Assembly (NCBI GenBank): GCA_947311845.1
Contig: CAMZMU010000115.1
Coordinates: 32,571,866 to 32,635,865, forward strand
DNA from: Poa pratensis
Taxonomy: Eukaryota > Streptophyta > Magnoliopsida > Poales > Poaceae
DNA: 64,000 nucleotides
Reading direction: 5' to 3'
Below, piece by piece: positions 32,612 to 45,019 of the stretch. Every line of letters begins with the position of its first letter. The first letter of the stretch is position 1. The notes under the pieces were generated by a model. The model saw only the letters and a list, made by a program, of their open reading frames with translations. It had not been told where the DNA came from and ran no database searches. A program made the position numbers and the translations under genes.

Positions 32612-35120
32612 CTAAGGCGTCAGGCGTCACGTTCCAGGCGGGAACTCTTGGCGGCATCGGCGAAACAATCGCCGTCGGCCGCGCTGTTCGCTACGGCGAC
32701 AACCACTACATCAGCTGCGACGAGTCCTACATCCCCGCAGACGACTACATTGTCGGATGCGGAGTTGTGCCGTTTGGCGGCGTCGATGTGTTCATCGGCT
32801 ACACTTCTGAGGCGTATGGGTTGCCGCGAATTTATTCGCCATCCCACCCGCCCTACAATCAAGACGGATCTGAGTTTGCCTCCTCTGAGGAGTCCGCAGA
32901 TTCAGATCTACACTTTGTCGGCATGACGGGACTGGGATCAGACTCCCAGCCCAACAGTCAAGATCCCGAATCTATTCTTCCTGCGCTCCAGGATGATGCG
33001 ATGTCGGATGCCGGATCCAGATCTACCGTTCACGTCAACGTAGATTCTGATTCCGAAGAAGATTCTGCCAGCATGTTCGAGCAACGGGTCAAGCAGTGTT
33101 TTGTTACACCTGATCCTCCGCCATCTGAGGCGGCTACGGGCTCTTCCGTCAACATGCAGCAGGTTTTTGTGGCGGATGTCACCGGTGCAGCCTCAGAGAA
33201 GGCGGCAACTGACGCCGCCAACCTGGGGACCCCGGCAACCGATCCACAGTTTCCAGAGCCTCCTGGGGCTCCAAAGAAGAAAATTCTGGAGAAGGGCGAG
33301 CCCAGCAAGATAGGAAGCATGGCGGCTCTGGCGGAAGTTCTTCACACGCCGGTAAACGACAAAACCAATCCGGCTGATTTGGAGAAACTTCGGAACACCT
33401 TGGTGGAGCAAACTGAGTACCTCAAAAGCAAGCAAGCAGAGGTCCAGAGCCTCCTCGACGAAGCCAAGGAGGAAAACGCCAAGATAACTGCCAAGTGCGA
33501 CCCCAAGCGCAATCTTTTCACCACCACCCCATTGCCCAAGCCGGCAGGACAAGTGGCGGAGAAGAAGGTAGGAAAGGCAGGGATCATGACACCTTCAAAT
33601 CCCCTGCCCAAAAGCTTGGTTTCGAGTGGGCTACAGCGCCGCAGCGTAAGGACAAGAACGGGGACGTCATCCTCGCAACCCTGTCCTCAACACTGCAGCC
33701 GCCTTGGACATCCTCAACAATGATGACTATGACAAGGACGAGAAGATCTACTACGCATCGATCCTTGCTCACAAAGCTCTAGAGCAGCAGGCCCGTGCTG
33801 ATTCTCGCGCCGACATGGCGGACGCAAGGGGAGGAAAGTTGGAATCAAAATCCAACGCTTGCAAAGCTGCGGCCGGTGGCAACCCAGAAGATCCGTCCGG
33901 CTCCAGTAGCCACGGAAAAGGGAAGGACAAGGAGAAAGACCCACGCAAATCACCACCTCCAAAGGCAGCGTGATGAGGCATCCAGGACCGGCAACAGGCG
34001 CAAGGCCTCACCTCCCCGCCTAGGCGGGATGAAGGCGGAAGCAGGGGCAGCAAGCAGCCGCCAAGGAGTGGCGGCAACCGCGACGATGCCCCGCCGCCAA
34101 GAAGAAGCAGGGACCGCACACAGTCCCCACCACCAGTGCCCAGGCACGAAGGCGGAAGCCGGGGACACAACAATGAGCCTAGGCACAGCCGGGCAGCGCA
34201 GGACGAGCCCATGCTGATAGATCTGGCAAACAGCTCAGTCCGCAAGACGCGAGACATCGTCTCAATGACATCAAGGCTGGAAAGCAAGATGCCTATCTAG
34301 GACCTGAGTGCTTTGGCCCAGCCATCCGCAACGTTCAAGTACCCAGAGACATGACATCAGTGTCAAAAACTCATCAAAGGTACAATGGAGCGGACAAGCC
34401 AAACTCATGGTTGTCGGACTACGCGCTGGCAGTTGAATTGCGGAGGCAATGGCCTCGTCGCTGCACGCTTCCTTCCCCTCATGTTGGAGGGGACAGCCCG
34501 AAGCTGGATCGAAAACTTGCCGGAGAAAAGCATTCATAGCTGGCATGACATGGAAAAGGTGTTCACGCAGCACTTCCAAGGCACGTACAAGCGACCCAAT
34601 ACATACACAGATTTGGTTCGTTGCGTGCAAAAGCCAGATGAAACAGCTACAAGCTTCTTGGCAAGGTGGATTCAAACAAAGGCAAGCTGCGAGAACGTAG
34701 ACGACAATCAAGCAATCCATGCCTTCACCACGGGCCTCCTGAAGGGCTCAAGTCTCAGACATAAGCTCGTACGCATGCAAGTCAAGGATCTCGGAGTCAT
34801 GCTCGAAGTAGCAGCCATGTACGCACAGGCGGATGATGATGCACGCGATGGAGATGGCGCACATGATATGGCGCCAAACAGGCGAGCAAGTCACAAACGC
34901 AAGGCTCCCCAGGATGACAAAGCCGGACCATCAAACGAGGTCGCCGCCGCCTTCGAAGGCAAAGGCGGCAACCGCAAGTGGAAAGGAAAGGGTAAAGATG
35001 GCGGCTCCAGCAAGCAGCGCCTGACGTATGATCAGGCGAAAGCCTTGCCTGCCCAATCCACGCGTCCTTAGGCAAAGTCAACCACACATTAGGGGAATGC
35101 CGGTTCATGGAGGACTTCAA
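32612..35120 (+). pseudogene. Tat gag, frameshifted
   Basis: The first frame (to 33723) is acidic and Ser/Pro-rich with a helical stretch around NPADLEKLRNTLVEQTEYLK. It shifts near 33710 into NNDDYDKDEKIYYASILAHK, then the Retrotrans_gag core at 34385-34830: MLEGTARSWIENLPEKSIHS and VFTQHFQGTYKRPNTYTDLV. A Lys-rich tail follows. No zinc knuckle was seen. Gag would form the particle; here at least three frame breaks prevent a full product. Confidence 0.8.
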
Positions 35121-35230
35121 GAAGACCCCGAGGTTGGCTGGAAATCAAAAAAGAGCAAAAAGGCTGAGAAGACAAAGAAGGAAGACGATGATGGGGCTAT
35201 GTCCATGTCGAGGATGAGGAACCCAAGCTG

Positions 35231-36057
35231 ATGCGCAAAGAAAGGAAATATCCCAAGGTACATGGCCAATTGGTGTGCTTCCTGGGCACTCCTTCGGCAA
35301 AAGAAGAAAAGGCGGAGATGCGCGAGCTAAACGCCACAGTACCAGACGTTCCCCAGTATCTAGACTGGTCAGAGGAGCCAATAACTTGGGATAGAGATGA
35401 TCATCCAGATCACGTTCCTCACCCCGGCAAATACGCCCTTGTCGTCGACCCAATTGTCGATAACTTCAGGCTCACCAAGGTGTTGATGGATGGCGGCAGC
35501 AGCCTCAACATCATCTACGCGGACACTCTGAAGCGCATGAACTTGTCGGAAAGCCAGCTTGACTATAGCAAAGTCAAGTTTCATGGCATTGTTCCGGGAA
35601 AGCAAGCAAGTCAATGGGAAGCATCAGATTGGAGGTTACTTTTGGGCCTGAGACAAACTACCGCTCGGAGTATCTCAGGTTCGAAGTAGTCCCCTTCAAA
35701 AGTGCCTACCACGCCATTTTTGGACGGCCAGCTTTCGCCAAATTCATGGCTCGCCCGTGTTACATATACAGCAAGCTGAAGATGCCGGGACCCAATGGTA
35801 CAATTACCATCAGTGGCAACTTCAAGAAAGCAAAGGAGTGTGAGCGTGGCAATGCCGCCTTCGCTGAGGCAGTCCTCCACGCAGAGGAGTTAGCCATGTT
35901 GAAGAAAGAGCTCGATACATCACAGTTGCCGGAGCATGTAAAGACCGCTGAGCAAAAGAACACTTTCAAGGCGTCCGAAGACACAAAGAAGGCGGATCTG
36001 GTCCCAGGTGACAGCTCCAAGCAAGTCACCATAGGGGCTGGCTTGGACGACAAATAG
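35231..36057 (+). pseudogene. Tat aspartic protease region, frameshifted
   Basis: The frame 35231-35689 contains VLMDGGSSLNIIYADTLKRM, the retropepsin active site (here DGGSS). It shifts near 35610 to a second frame with FEVVPFKSAYHAIFGRPAFA, the C-terminal protease half, ending at a stop at 36057. It would cleave the polyprotein. Confidence 0.8.
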
Positions 36058-36059
36058 GA

Positions 36060-37430
36060 AAGCGCGCTCGTCAGGTTCCTCCGTGAGAATCAGGACATCT
36101 TTGCATGGTCATCAGCGACATGCCAGGTGTCCCGAGGGAACTTGCCGAGCACTCTCTTAACGTCTACGAAGGAGCCAAACCAGTGAAGCAAGGAATAAGA
36201 CGCTACGGTGAGAAGAAGCGGACAGCAATAGGGAAGGAGATCATCAAGTTGCAAGAAGCCAAGTTCATTAGGGAGGTAGTACACACTGATTGGTTGGCAA
36301 ATCCTGTAATGGTTCCAAAACCTAATAAGGAAATGAGAATGTGCATTGATTATACCGGTTTGAACAAGTGCTGTCCTAAGGACCACTTTGCTTTGCCTCG
36401 TATAGATCAGGTCATAGACTCCACAGCCGGCTCCGAGCTGCTGTGCTTTTTGGATGCGTACTCCGGGTACCACCAAATCAAAATGCGAGAATCCGACCAA
36501 ATCAAAACAGCGTTCACTACACCCTATGGGACCTTCTGCTACATCACGATGCCCTTCGGTCTAAAAAATGCCGGCGCAACGTATCAGCGGTGTATGCAAA
36601 GATGCCTTCACGAGCAAATTGGCCGCAATGTTCACGTCTATGTTGACGACATTGCCGTCATGTCAAGAAAGAAGGCAGATTTGCTTGACGATTTGAGAGA
36701 AACCTTTGATAGCCTCCGGGTATATAGGATGAAACTCAACCCGAAAAAATGCGTCTTCGGGGTTCCTGCCGGCAAATTGCTTGGCTTTATCGTTTCCGAA
36801 CGAGGGATAGAGTGAATCCAGAAAAAATCAAAGCGATCCTCAACATATCCAGGCCCAAGGACCTGAAGGACGTGCAGCGACTTGCCGGATCGGCGGCTGC
36901 CGTCAGTCGTTTCATTAGCCGTCTTGGTGAGAAGGCGCTGCCTCTCTACCGGCTTCTGAAGAAATCCGACAACTTCGAGTGGACAGACGAAGCAGACGCC
37001 GCCTTGCAGCAACTCAAGGACGCGTTAACGTCTGCTCCAATTTTGGCAGCTCCTCGTTCGCAGGAACCAATGCTGCTCTATATTGCCGCAACTAACTTAG
37101 TTGTTAGTGTGGTACTGGTTGTGGAACGCAAGACGGAAATTTCAGACTTGCCGGAACAACGTCCGGTTTACTTCATCAGTGAAGTATTTTCCGCCTCAAA
37201 ACAGCGTTATCCGCATTACCAGAAATTGGTCTACGGTGTTTTTTACGCCGCCAGGAAGTTAAGGCACTACTTCCAGGAACATTCAATAACCGTGGTGAGC
37301 AAGGCACCTCTGGGGGATATCATCAATAATACAGATGCAACAGGCCGCGTTGCCAAATGGGGCATTGAACTTGCCGCCTTCGACATCTGTATAAGCCCAG
37401 AACGGCCATTAAGTCTCAAGCCTTAGCAGA
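36060..37430 (+). pseudogene. Tat reverse transcriptase and RNase H, frameshifted
   Basis: RT 36105-36815 has MRMCIDYTGLNKCCPKDHFA, CFLDAYSGYHQI and the catalytic YVDD in VHVYVDDIAVMSRKK. A TGA at 36813 interrupts it. The next frame reads NPEKIKAILNISRPKDLKDV and then the Gypsy RNase H with LLYIAATN where the first catalytic Asp is normally found, so that residue appears lost. It ends at 37426. Confidence 0.85.
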
Positions 37431-37437
37431 TTTTGTA

Positions 37438-37870
37438 GCTGATTGGACGGAGGCCATGGACGAAGTACCTCTCCCTGAAGATGCATACTGGATCATGCAC
37501 TTTGATGGATCAAAAATGCTCAGGGCTCGGGGGCTGGCATTGTTTTAAGAAACCCTCAAGGAGACAAGCTTAGTTATGTGTTACAAATTCACTTCAAGGC
37601 AACTAATAATGTTGCTGAATACGAAGCTCTCCTTCATGGTTTACACATTGCCAAGGAACTTGGCGTCCAGCGTGTCCTCTGCTACGGAGATTCAGATTTG
37701 GTGGCGCAACAGATACGTGGTACTTGGGACACAAAGAGCGAAACAATGGCGGCATATCGAGCTACCGTTGACGAATTCGCCAAGTGTTTTCTAGGCTACG
37801 AGGTCCGCCACATCCCAAGAGCTCAAAATGAGGCGGCAGATACACTTGCCAGAATGGGATCTGAACGCAA
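37438..37870 (+). pseudogene. Additional plant-type RNase H (aRNH) of the Tat element
   Basis: WIMHFDGSKM carries the first catalytic Asp. After a frameshift near 37545, NNVAEYEALLHGLHIAKELG, CYGDSDLVAQQIRG and NEAADTLARM supply the other acidic positions. A second RNase H between RNase H and integrase is a known trait of Tat/Ogre-type elements. Confidence 0.82.
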
Positions 37871-39284
37871 AAAGGTACCAAAAGATGTTTTCCTGGAACA
37901 CCTACACAAGCCGTCAATTAAAGGAGCAGACCTCCTTGACCCAGAGTCGGCAGAACCAGTTGATAGTGCTAGCTATGCCGTCTACTTGGTAAAGCCGGAT
38001 TGGACGACGCCATATTTGGACTTCCTGATCAATCAGGAGTTACCGGATGATGAGGTTTTGAAAAGGCAAATAATAAGAAGAGCCAAGGCATTTACAATAA
38101 TCAAAGGTGAATTGTACAAGCGTAGCACCACTGGTGTTTACCAACGCTGCATTTCGCCCGAAGAAGGCAGAGAATGTTGGATGAGATACATGCCGGCGTA
38201 TGTGGACATCATGCTTCTCACGCGCCCTTGTTTCAAAAGCCTTCCGACAAGGTTTCTATTGGTTGACAGCCAAGCAAGATGCAGAAGACATTGTTAAAAG
38301 GTGCAGGGGCTGCCAACTTTATGCCAGACAATCACACATGCCGGCTCAAGAGCTTAAAACAATACCCATCACATGGCCTTTCGCAGTCTGGGGCTTGGAC
38401 ATGGTTGGTCCGTTTAAAACGGCGCCTGGTGGCTACACACATTTACTTGTGGCTGTAGACAAGTTTACCAAATGGGTTGAAGCTAAGCCTATCAAAAAGC
38501 TAGACGGCGCCACAGCCGCAAACTTTCTGTGGGGAATAATCTCTCGGTTCGGGGTGCCTCATAGCATTATCACCGACAATGGCACTAACTTGTCGCAAGG
38601 CGAAGTCGAGGAATACTGTTATAAGCATGGTATCCGCCTAGATCTAGCCTCGTAGCGCATCCGCAGCAAACGGTCAAGTAGAGCGTACAAATGGTTTAGT
38701 CTACAAGGAATCAAACCACGTCTCGAAGTACCATTGCACAGAGCGGCTGGGGCTTGGGTGGATGAATTGCAGTCTGTCCTTTGGAGTTTACGCACAACTC
38801 CAAACAGATCAACCAAGTTTACTCCTTTCTTCTTAGTCTATGGCGCAGAAGCAGTGTTGCCAACCGACATGATGTACGATTCTCCCAGAATCCAAGCCTA
38901 CGTCCAGGAGGACGCAGAAGATGCAAGACAGGATGGCCTTGACCTACTTGATGAAGAACGAGATGTTGCCCTTGCGCGATCCGCCATCTATCAGCAAAGT
39001 TTGAGGCGTTATCACAGCAGAAGGGTGAGGCAAAGAAGTTTTAGAGTGGTGACCTGGTTCTCCGCCTAATCCAAGATAGAAAGGGCTTGCATAAGTTATC
39101 CCCGCCTTGGGAAGGACCTTTTGTGGTCAGTAAGGTGTTGCTCAATGGTTCTTATTACTTGGTCGATGCACGTGACGGATACAAGAAGAAGCGAGGTCGC
39201 AAGCGCAAAAGGAAGGTTGACGACAAGTACGAAGAAACCAAGCGACCCTGGAACATTGAGCAGCTACGTCCTTTTTACACTTAG
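37870..39284 (+). pseudogene. Tat integrase, broken
   Basis: The zinc-binding region (CRGCQLYARQ) lies near 38303. The catalytic core has WGLDMVGPF (first Asp) and IITDNGTNL (second Asp). A stop at 38653 and a gap remove the region with the catalytic Glu from frame. The C-terminal part resumes at 38734 (VLWSLRTTPNRSTKFTPFFL, HKLSPPWEGPFVVSKVLLNG) and ends at 39284. Not functional as read. Confidence 0.85.
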
Positions 39285-39773
39285 CAATTTCCACATTGTA
39301 ATAAGTACTATATGATTATGAAATAAAAGTCTGTGGTTTGCTCATTCAGTTTTGGGATCATGCCATCTTTTGTCTTTTCTCGCAATCATATATCTGTTGT
39401 CATAAAAGTTACCAAACAAAATAAGTTTTGCTCCGTGCTAAGGTCCAAACTTTTTGACATTTGCCGTCTGCCGGCTAAAAACGCAAACAATCTTTGCACC
39501 GCCTAATATGCTTATCTGTCTGTTGTGTGTGGGTCGCCTAGTAGTATGTCGTTGGCACCAACATGCTGGCTTTGGTCTCTGAGTCTAAATTAGTTGGTAT
39601 TGCACCTGGTTGGCTCAGCTAAAGTAACTAAGATGAGGTTCCGCCAACATATGAAAAAGCTAAACATGCAGGCGAGATACATATTAAGGCGGGCCACTTA
39701 AGTAAGCCTACCGCCAAGTGTAGCATAAAAGTTGGCCCATAAATATTTACAACCCAAAATAAAGTTTTATGCG
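39285..39773. other. Spacer between sense pol and the antisense gene in the Tat element
   Basis: AT-rich, no ORF. It lies between two convergent coding regions, so both 3' ends presumably fall here. Confidence 0.5.
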
Positions 39774-42700
39774 TTAACAGATTAACGCAGTGTTTTGTGC
39801 TGCCTTTGCAGGAGGAAGTCTAAGGGATTGCCGCCTTCGTAGAGCTGGTGGAGAGATCCTGGGGGCTGACGCCGGCATTCTTGGGGCTGGCTCCGCCATC
39901 CTTGGGGCTGCGCTTGTCGGCTCCGGCTTCGCCTTCTTCGCCGCGGGAAGCTTCAGGATCGCCAAGGAGGGATCAGCAACGGCAACATGCGGGTCCGGGT
40001 GTTCCTTGTAGAACTTGCGGATGTCAACCATGTTGGCAACCCGGGTCGCATAGCCGCGAACAGACCGCAGCACGTCCTGCATCACGATGGCTTGGCTGTT
40101 TTCGTCTTCGGTGGGGAAGTACTCGGTGACTTGATGAATATCAGCCTCCGGGTACCACGCCGCCGTCATGCCAATGCCAACTTGGCGCCGCCTCGTGCTG
40201 CTGAGCGTAGTGTGTTGTCGTGTTCAGCTGTCGCCTTCTCCAGCACTCCGGCAGAGCATCGAAGATGACGGGATCGCCGTCTTCCCCAGGGTAGAACTTG
40301 GCGGCAAATGATTTGCCGCGCCGACAATCTGGTTGACGATTTCGCCAATTTTCAAGATCGGCAAGGCGCGGCGTTGTGCCAGGTCATCTCCCAAGCTAGC
40401 CGGCACTGCACAAACACAAAGTTACACACTGCAGCTTCAAGTATCAAGAAAGCAAGGTGACAAAAATGAAGGACTGGAGGCATACCCAAGACATGGTCGT
40501 GGATGGCGTTGACCTCATCCAGATGGTTCTCAAGCGTTTCTTGGGCTAGCTGGACCGCCTTTGACAGTTGGTCCTGCTGCTCCTTGGCGTTCTTGTTCAC
40601 CTGGTCAAGGTTGTTGCTCATGGCCTCAAGTTGTCCAGTCAACTTGCTAACTTCGGCAGCATGGCCAACGCACGATCATCCAGCTCCTTGGCGTGATCCG
40701 CCTTCAGCTTGGTCACCAGCCCGGCAAGATCTGCAGCTTCGTTCATCAAAGCTTGCATGTCAGTGGAGTTCTTGAGAATATCTTGCGCAGTGTTTATAAT
40801 TCTACAAATAAAAAGAAAAGACGACTAAAATACTTGTCGGAAAAGGAAAAGAAGTCGGACGAAAAGAAGGCAAAGAAAGCTTTGTCACCTTCATCCTTCT
40901 TGCGAGCTTCTTCCAAACTCGCAATTTGGGCGTTCTTCAACTCCACGTCCTGCTGCAGTTCCTCGCATTCCTTTTCTTCTTCTCTTGAGCACGAAATAGC
41001 TCAAGATTGGAAGCAAGAACGGCCTGCATGCACGAAAACAACATTATGGTTAGCACTATTTAGTCAACGAGACCACTTTGCCGGCTAAATTTTTCAGCCG
41101 CCAAAGTGCTCGGGGGCTGGGACCATAGGCTATTTTACCTCAAGTTGTCCGTGCAGGGTGTCGTGGAGTTCGTCCATGTGTGCGTACCAGTTGCGGGTAC
41201 CGTCACGCATGGTCTTCAGTGTTTGCCGGGGGTCTTGCAACCCTTTGCCAGGTTGGGAGCCAGGATGGGAGGACGATCCGCCTTGTTCGGCCGCCATCTG
41301 GTCATCCATCTCCTGCTTCATGGCGATAAATCGAGCGGCATCACTAGCCGAAGCTTCAGCCGTCTTGGAAAAAGTTATGCCGGCAACTGATTTCTTGCCC
41401 GCCATCTTCTCTGTAGCCGCCTCTGCGGTACCGGCAGCTGTGTACGTTCCCTGGCACAACCACGGGAACGCCAACTGTGGGCGTTGTCGGCGCAGCAGCT
41501 GGAGAAGAACGTGGTGGCTTGCCCCTGCCGGCAGCAATCTTCAAGTTGGAGCGGAGTTTGGGCATGGTAGGCTTGCCTCTGTAAGCAGAAACATGCAAGT
41601 TTGTCAGCACAAACATATTAAAATCCAAGTCAGGGAAGCCAAAGTTTGCTACCGCTTCAAGGGACGTTCCCCACGGTCTCATCCTCTGCGTCGCAGAGGT
41701 GGCCGCCTTCTTCCTCTTCTCCAAATCCTTGGTGGAGGAGCTCAGCTTGCGCTTCTTCGACTTGCTGGCACCTGTCATACCAGTTTGGGCCACTCGTCCT
41801 CCCCAAGGTTTGTAGCTGAAAAGGAAGCAAGACAATATTAATTCAGTACCTAGTGGGCAAGGATGTTAGTGAAATAACAAAGTAGCTTTGACTTACCGCT
41901 GGGGCTGGGTTGTATGGTGAACATGGCGACGCCTTCAGCCGCCTTCACCGACAGAGGCTTGATAAGCTCTCTAAGCCGGTATCCAAGGCATCCTGATCAA
42001 GGGTGCTGTTGCCGGCGTCGTCCGCCTTGTACTCGCACATCTTCAGTGGGCGATGGCGGAGAGGCATAATCTTCCTCGACACCCAGCATGACGGTGTCAA
42101 CTCCGTCAAGTCGTGGAGCCAACATCGTCTTCGTCAAGAACTCGATCCGCCTAACGGCAACTCGAAGTTCCGCCGGCAAGCTGCTGAGCGGCACTTTGCT
42201 GTCCAGCAGCCTTGTGGGTTGGCGGACCGTTGACGAAGGCTGGCATCCCTTGTGTGCTGCCAGGTGTCGGGATGTCCTTGCAGTAAAGAAAGTGCTGGTC
42301 CAGTGCTTCACCGACTCGATGTATGGTATTTTTGGGTACCAGTCGGGTTGGCGGCAGTTGAACGTAACACTACCGCAGGTTGCTAGGTGGCCGCCTGGTA
42401 TGGTTTGCCGGCGGCACAGGAAGCAGTACTTAAACAGCTCTATGGACGCAGCTATGCCTAAGTACCCTTCGCACAAAGCCTGGAAGCCGGCTAGCACTAG
42501 AATACTATTGGGCGCTATGTTGTGTGGCTGCAGCCCATAAAAACTAAGCACCGCCAAGAAGAAGGCGGAAAGCGGCAGAGACATACCGCGAAGGCTATGC
42601 GAAGCCAACATGACACGCTCGCCGTCTTGGGGGTCAGGCACCGCCTCGTCGCCTGGAACCCTCCAGGAGCATTCCGTCTTTGGCGGAATGTATCCGCCTT

Positions 42701-43050
42701 CCTCCAGTTCCTTCAGATATGCTGACGTCATAACTGACGGCAGCCAGTACCTGGAACCCAGGTCTCCAGCCTCTTCCTCTTCCTCGCGTCGTCATCCTCG
42801 TCGGCGGCAGATTCCGCCGCGGCCTCTGAGCTGGCCGCGAGGGATGGGAGGGGAAAGTTGGAGCGGCGGTTGCAGGCGCCGTCGGAGCTGGGGAAGAAGT
42901 AGAAACCCCGCCCGTGGCCACGGTGGCCGCGGGAGAGGTCATCGATGCGCCTGCGGGCACCGCCGCCGCCGCTGGGACAGATCCAGATCCGGCGGGGGTC
43001 GCGAAGCCGCAGCCAGTGCCGCCGTCGCCGCCGCATCCTGCTGAGTGCTC
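39774..43050 (-). pseudogene. Antisense accessory gene of the Tat element (Transposase_28-like), spliced, decayed
   Basis: Convergent to gag-pol. On minus, after a Pro/Ala-rich N-terminal part, 42731-42300 reads LKELEEGGYIPPK, LPLSAFFLAVLSFYGLQPHN and NSILVLAGFQALCEGYLGI, the pattern of the plant putative gypsy type transposon domain (Pfam Transposase_28, recalled). At least two canonical introns are visible: donor CGGTAAGTC at 41897 with acceptor TTTTCAG ending 41816, and donor at 41652 with acceptor CTTACAG ending 41579. Downstream exons are Lys/Glu-rich and coiled-coil-like (LEAMSNNLDQVNKNAKEQQD). The last exon ends at 39774. Frameshifts near 42735 and 42000 break it. The role of such proteins is unknown. 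Confidence 0.68.
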
Positions 43051-43574
43051 GCCATTTGGGGAGAGGCGCTGCTCGTGCTCGCCGGAGTTGAGTTCGAGGA
43101 GGAGTTGAGCTCGGGAAGGTGAGGAGGCCACGGTGGGTGTGCGAATGAAGAAGTGCATCGATGTGCCCTTTGGGGTATTTATCCCCACGCGCCAAGATCC
43201 GTGCCTAGATTGGGGGACGCGAGATTTCCGCCACGTGCCCACGATTTGCACGTCGTGGCAACGGCGTCTGCGGCCTCGCTCCGATTTCTGTGCGTAGTGG
43301 AGAAACCATCATGACGCATGCCCAAGTCCAAACTGTCGTGGACTGCATGGCGTCATCCGTCAACATTTGACGGCCAGTCAATTGACAAGACTGGTGCCAG
43401 GAAGATTCCTGACAATGGTCAGGCCGTCTTTCCCATGATGGCGGCAAGTTGTCCGACTACTTTAGGCGGACCGCCGCTTACTTTCAACTTGGAATGCTTC
43501 AAGCTCTTCAGACGCTTACAAGACAAGGCGGACGTTGCCGACAAAGAAGACGGCGCCTGAAGAACTCGAACCCT

Positions 43575-43586
43575 CCCAGGGGCTAA
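43575..43586 (+). other. Polypurine tract of the Tat element
   Basis: CCAGGGGCTAA directly before the right LTR. Confidence 0.7.
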
Positions 43587-44104
43587 TGTTGGGGATATAC
43601 CTACTAGGGGTATCACCAGCATGGATCAATCCGGCTAGTCCAGGGTGGCCCGCAGTGGTGGTGAAGGCTTTGCCTACCGGGCGGCCCAGATAGCTGACGA
43701 CCAAGGAAGGCGGATGCCGGCAAGGAGGAGGCCCAAGACTGAAGCCCATGAAGCCACCAAGACCAAGACGGAAGGCGGCATACTTGCCGGCTAGGTTTAG
43801 GACTCCGTATACTTGCTGGATACGTATCACCTTGTAACCCTAGGTCCAGCCGCCTATATAAGCTGGACCTCGGGACGCCTTTAGGGCAACTCTTGATACA
43901 CAACCAACTCATTGTAACCTGTTCACGGCGATATTGCCTTATAGTGAGTTATAGCAGCACGTAGGGCACCGCCACCGCCGTGGTGCCTGAAGCTGGGTAA
44001 ACCGCCGTGTACAATCCCGACCTTGACGACGTCCACCTTCTTGCCCTACGTTCACCCTCGGCTAGCAGGACCCCGTCTCCTATCCAAGATGCCGATACGA
44101 CGCA
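43587..44104 (+). repeat. 3' LTR of the Tat element
   Basis: Same length and ends as the left LTR; TATATAAGC near 43855. Several transitions separate the two. Confidence 0.93.
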
Positions 44105-44109
44105 TTGAT

Positions 44110-44723
44110 CATGTTAGGCTGCTCACAAGATCTAAACATGATAGAAAAAAGTGGAGAGACAACCATCTAGCTACTGCTATGGACCCGTAGTCCAAGGATG
44201 AACTACTCACACATCTGTCGGAGGCGGGCATGGTGATGTAGAGCCTCCGGCGATGATCTTCTCCTCCGGCAGGGTGCCGGGAAGAACTGCAGAACCCTCC
44301 CAAACTAGGGTTGAAGGCTACGGCGCGACGGAACTTTTCGTGGATTTCTGCTTGGGTCTTTAGGGTTTTCAGGATGAGCTGAATATAGTCGGAGGGGCGC
44401 CGCGACGGGCCTCCAGGGCGCCAGACGACCCCCCGGTGCGGCCCACCTTCTGCAGTGCCGAGGTGGCGTCTGGGCCCCCTGGGTGCCTCTTTGATCGCCC
44501 TTCGGACCTCGTCTTCGTGTCGGTGAAAAACTGGTCCCCGTTGATTTTCGTCCAATTCCGAGAATATTCTGACGCGCTTTTCGGAAACAAAAAGACACCA
44601 GAAAAAAGGAACTGTCAAGGTTTGTTCCAGAAACATGTATAAAGTGTATATAAAACATGTAGCAATTGGTAATAAAAACATGCATATAGAATCGAAGATT
44701 TTAGATACGTTTGAGACGTATCA
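44110..44723 (-). repeat. Old Gypsy LTR, segment 3 (outer end)
   Basis: It continues segment 2 after one TTGAT copy: CATGTTAGGCTGCTCACAAG. On minus the LTR begins TGATACGTCTCAAACGTATC at 44723. A related LTR piece in opposite orientation lies at 55436. Confidence 0.75.
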
Positions 44724-45019
44724 AAGAGCCTCAAATATCACGAGCGAAAGGCATGAAATAAACAGGTGCTCAAGAGACTAATTTTCATCACAGAAAACAA
44801 ATTTCTACACTCTGTCCTTGTCAAAAGTTCTTTTCGATGTAGAAATCAAAGATTTTTTTTAATCTTAAGGGGGTCTTCAATTTCACAAGTATATTTTCTC
44901 AAGAATCTCGTATGTCCATTGAATAAGTCCCAATAAAAAATTTCACGGGAAAATACCATTCGTCGCCAAGAGCCATTTACTCTGTCCAGTTCATCTAGTA
45001 AATTTACTCACATTAGCCT
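44724..45019. other. Unassigned flank
   Basis: AT-rich DNA between the old LTR and the Athila element; it joins 54712 when the Athila element is removed. Confidence 0.45.

Larger units (their letters stand above)
32074..44104 (+). mobile_element. Tat-lineage Gypsy retrotransposon, 12,031 bp
   Basis: 518-bp LTRs at 32074-32591 and 43587-44104 (TGTTGGGGATAT to CA) and TSD TTGAT (32069-32073 and 44105-44109). The PBS TGGCGCCCACCGTGGGG follows the left LTR and the purine tract AGGGGCTAA precedes the right one. The plus strand carries gag, protease, RT, RNase H, an additional plant-type RNase H and integrase, all frameshifted. The minus strand of the 3' region carries a separate spliced gene remnant. 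The extra RNase H and 3' accessory gene point to the Tat lineage. Confidence 0.94.

Noticed and set aside
42088..42540. 150-aa plus-strand ORF in the Tat 3' region
   Set aside because: It is the shadow of the antisense Transposase_28-like frame on the minus strand.
44109..44681. 190-aa minus ORF
   Set aside because: Entirely within the old LTR segment; LTR sequence is not expected to code.
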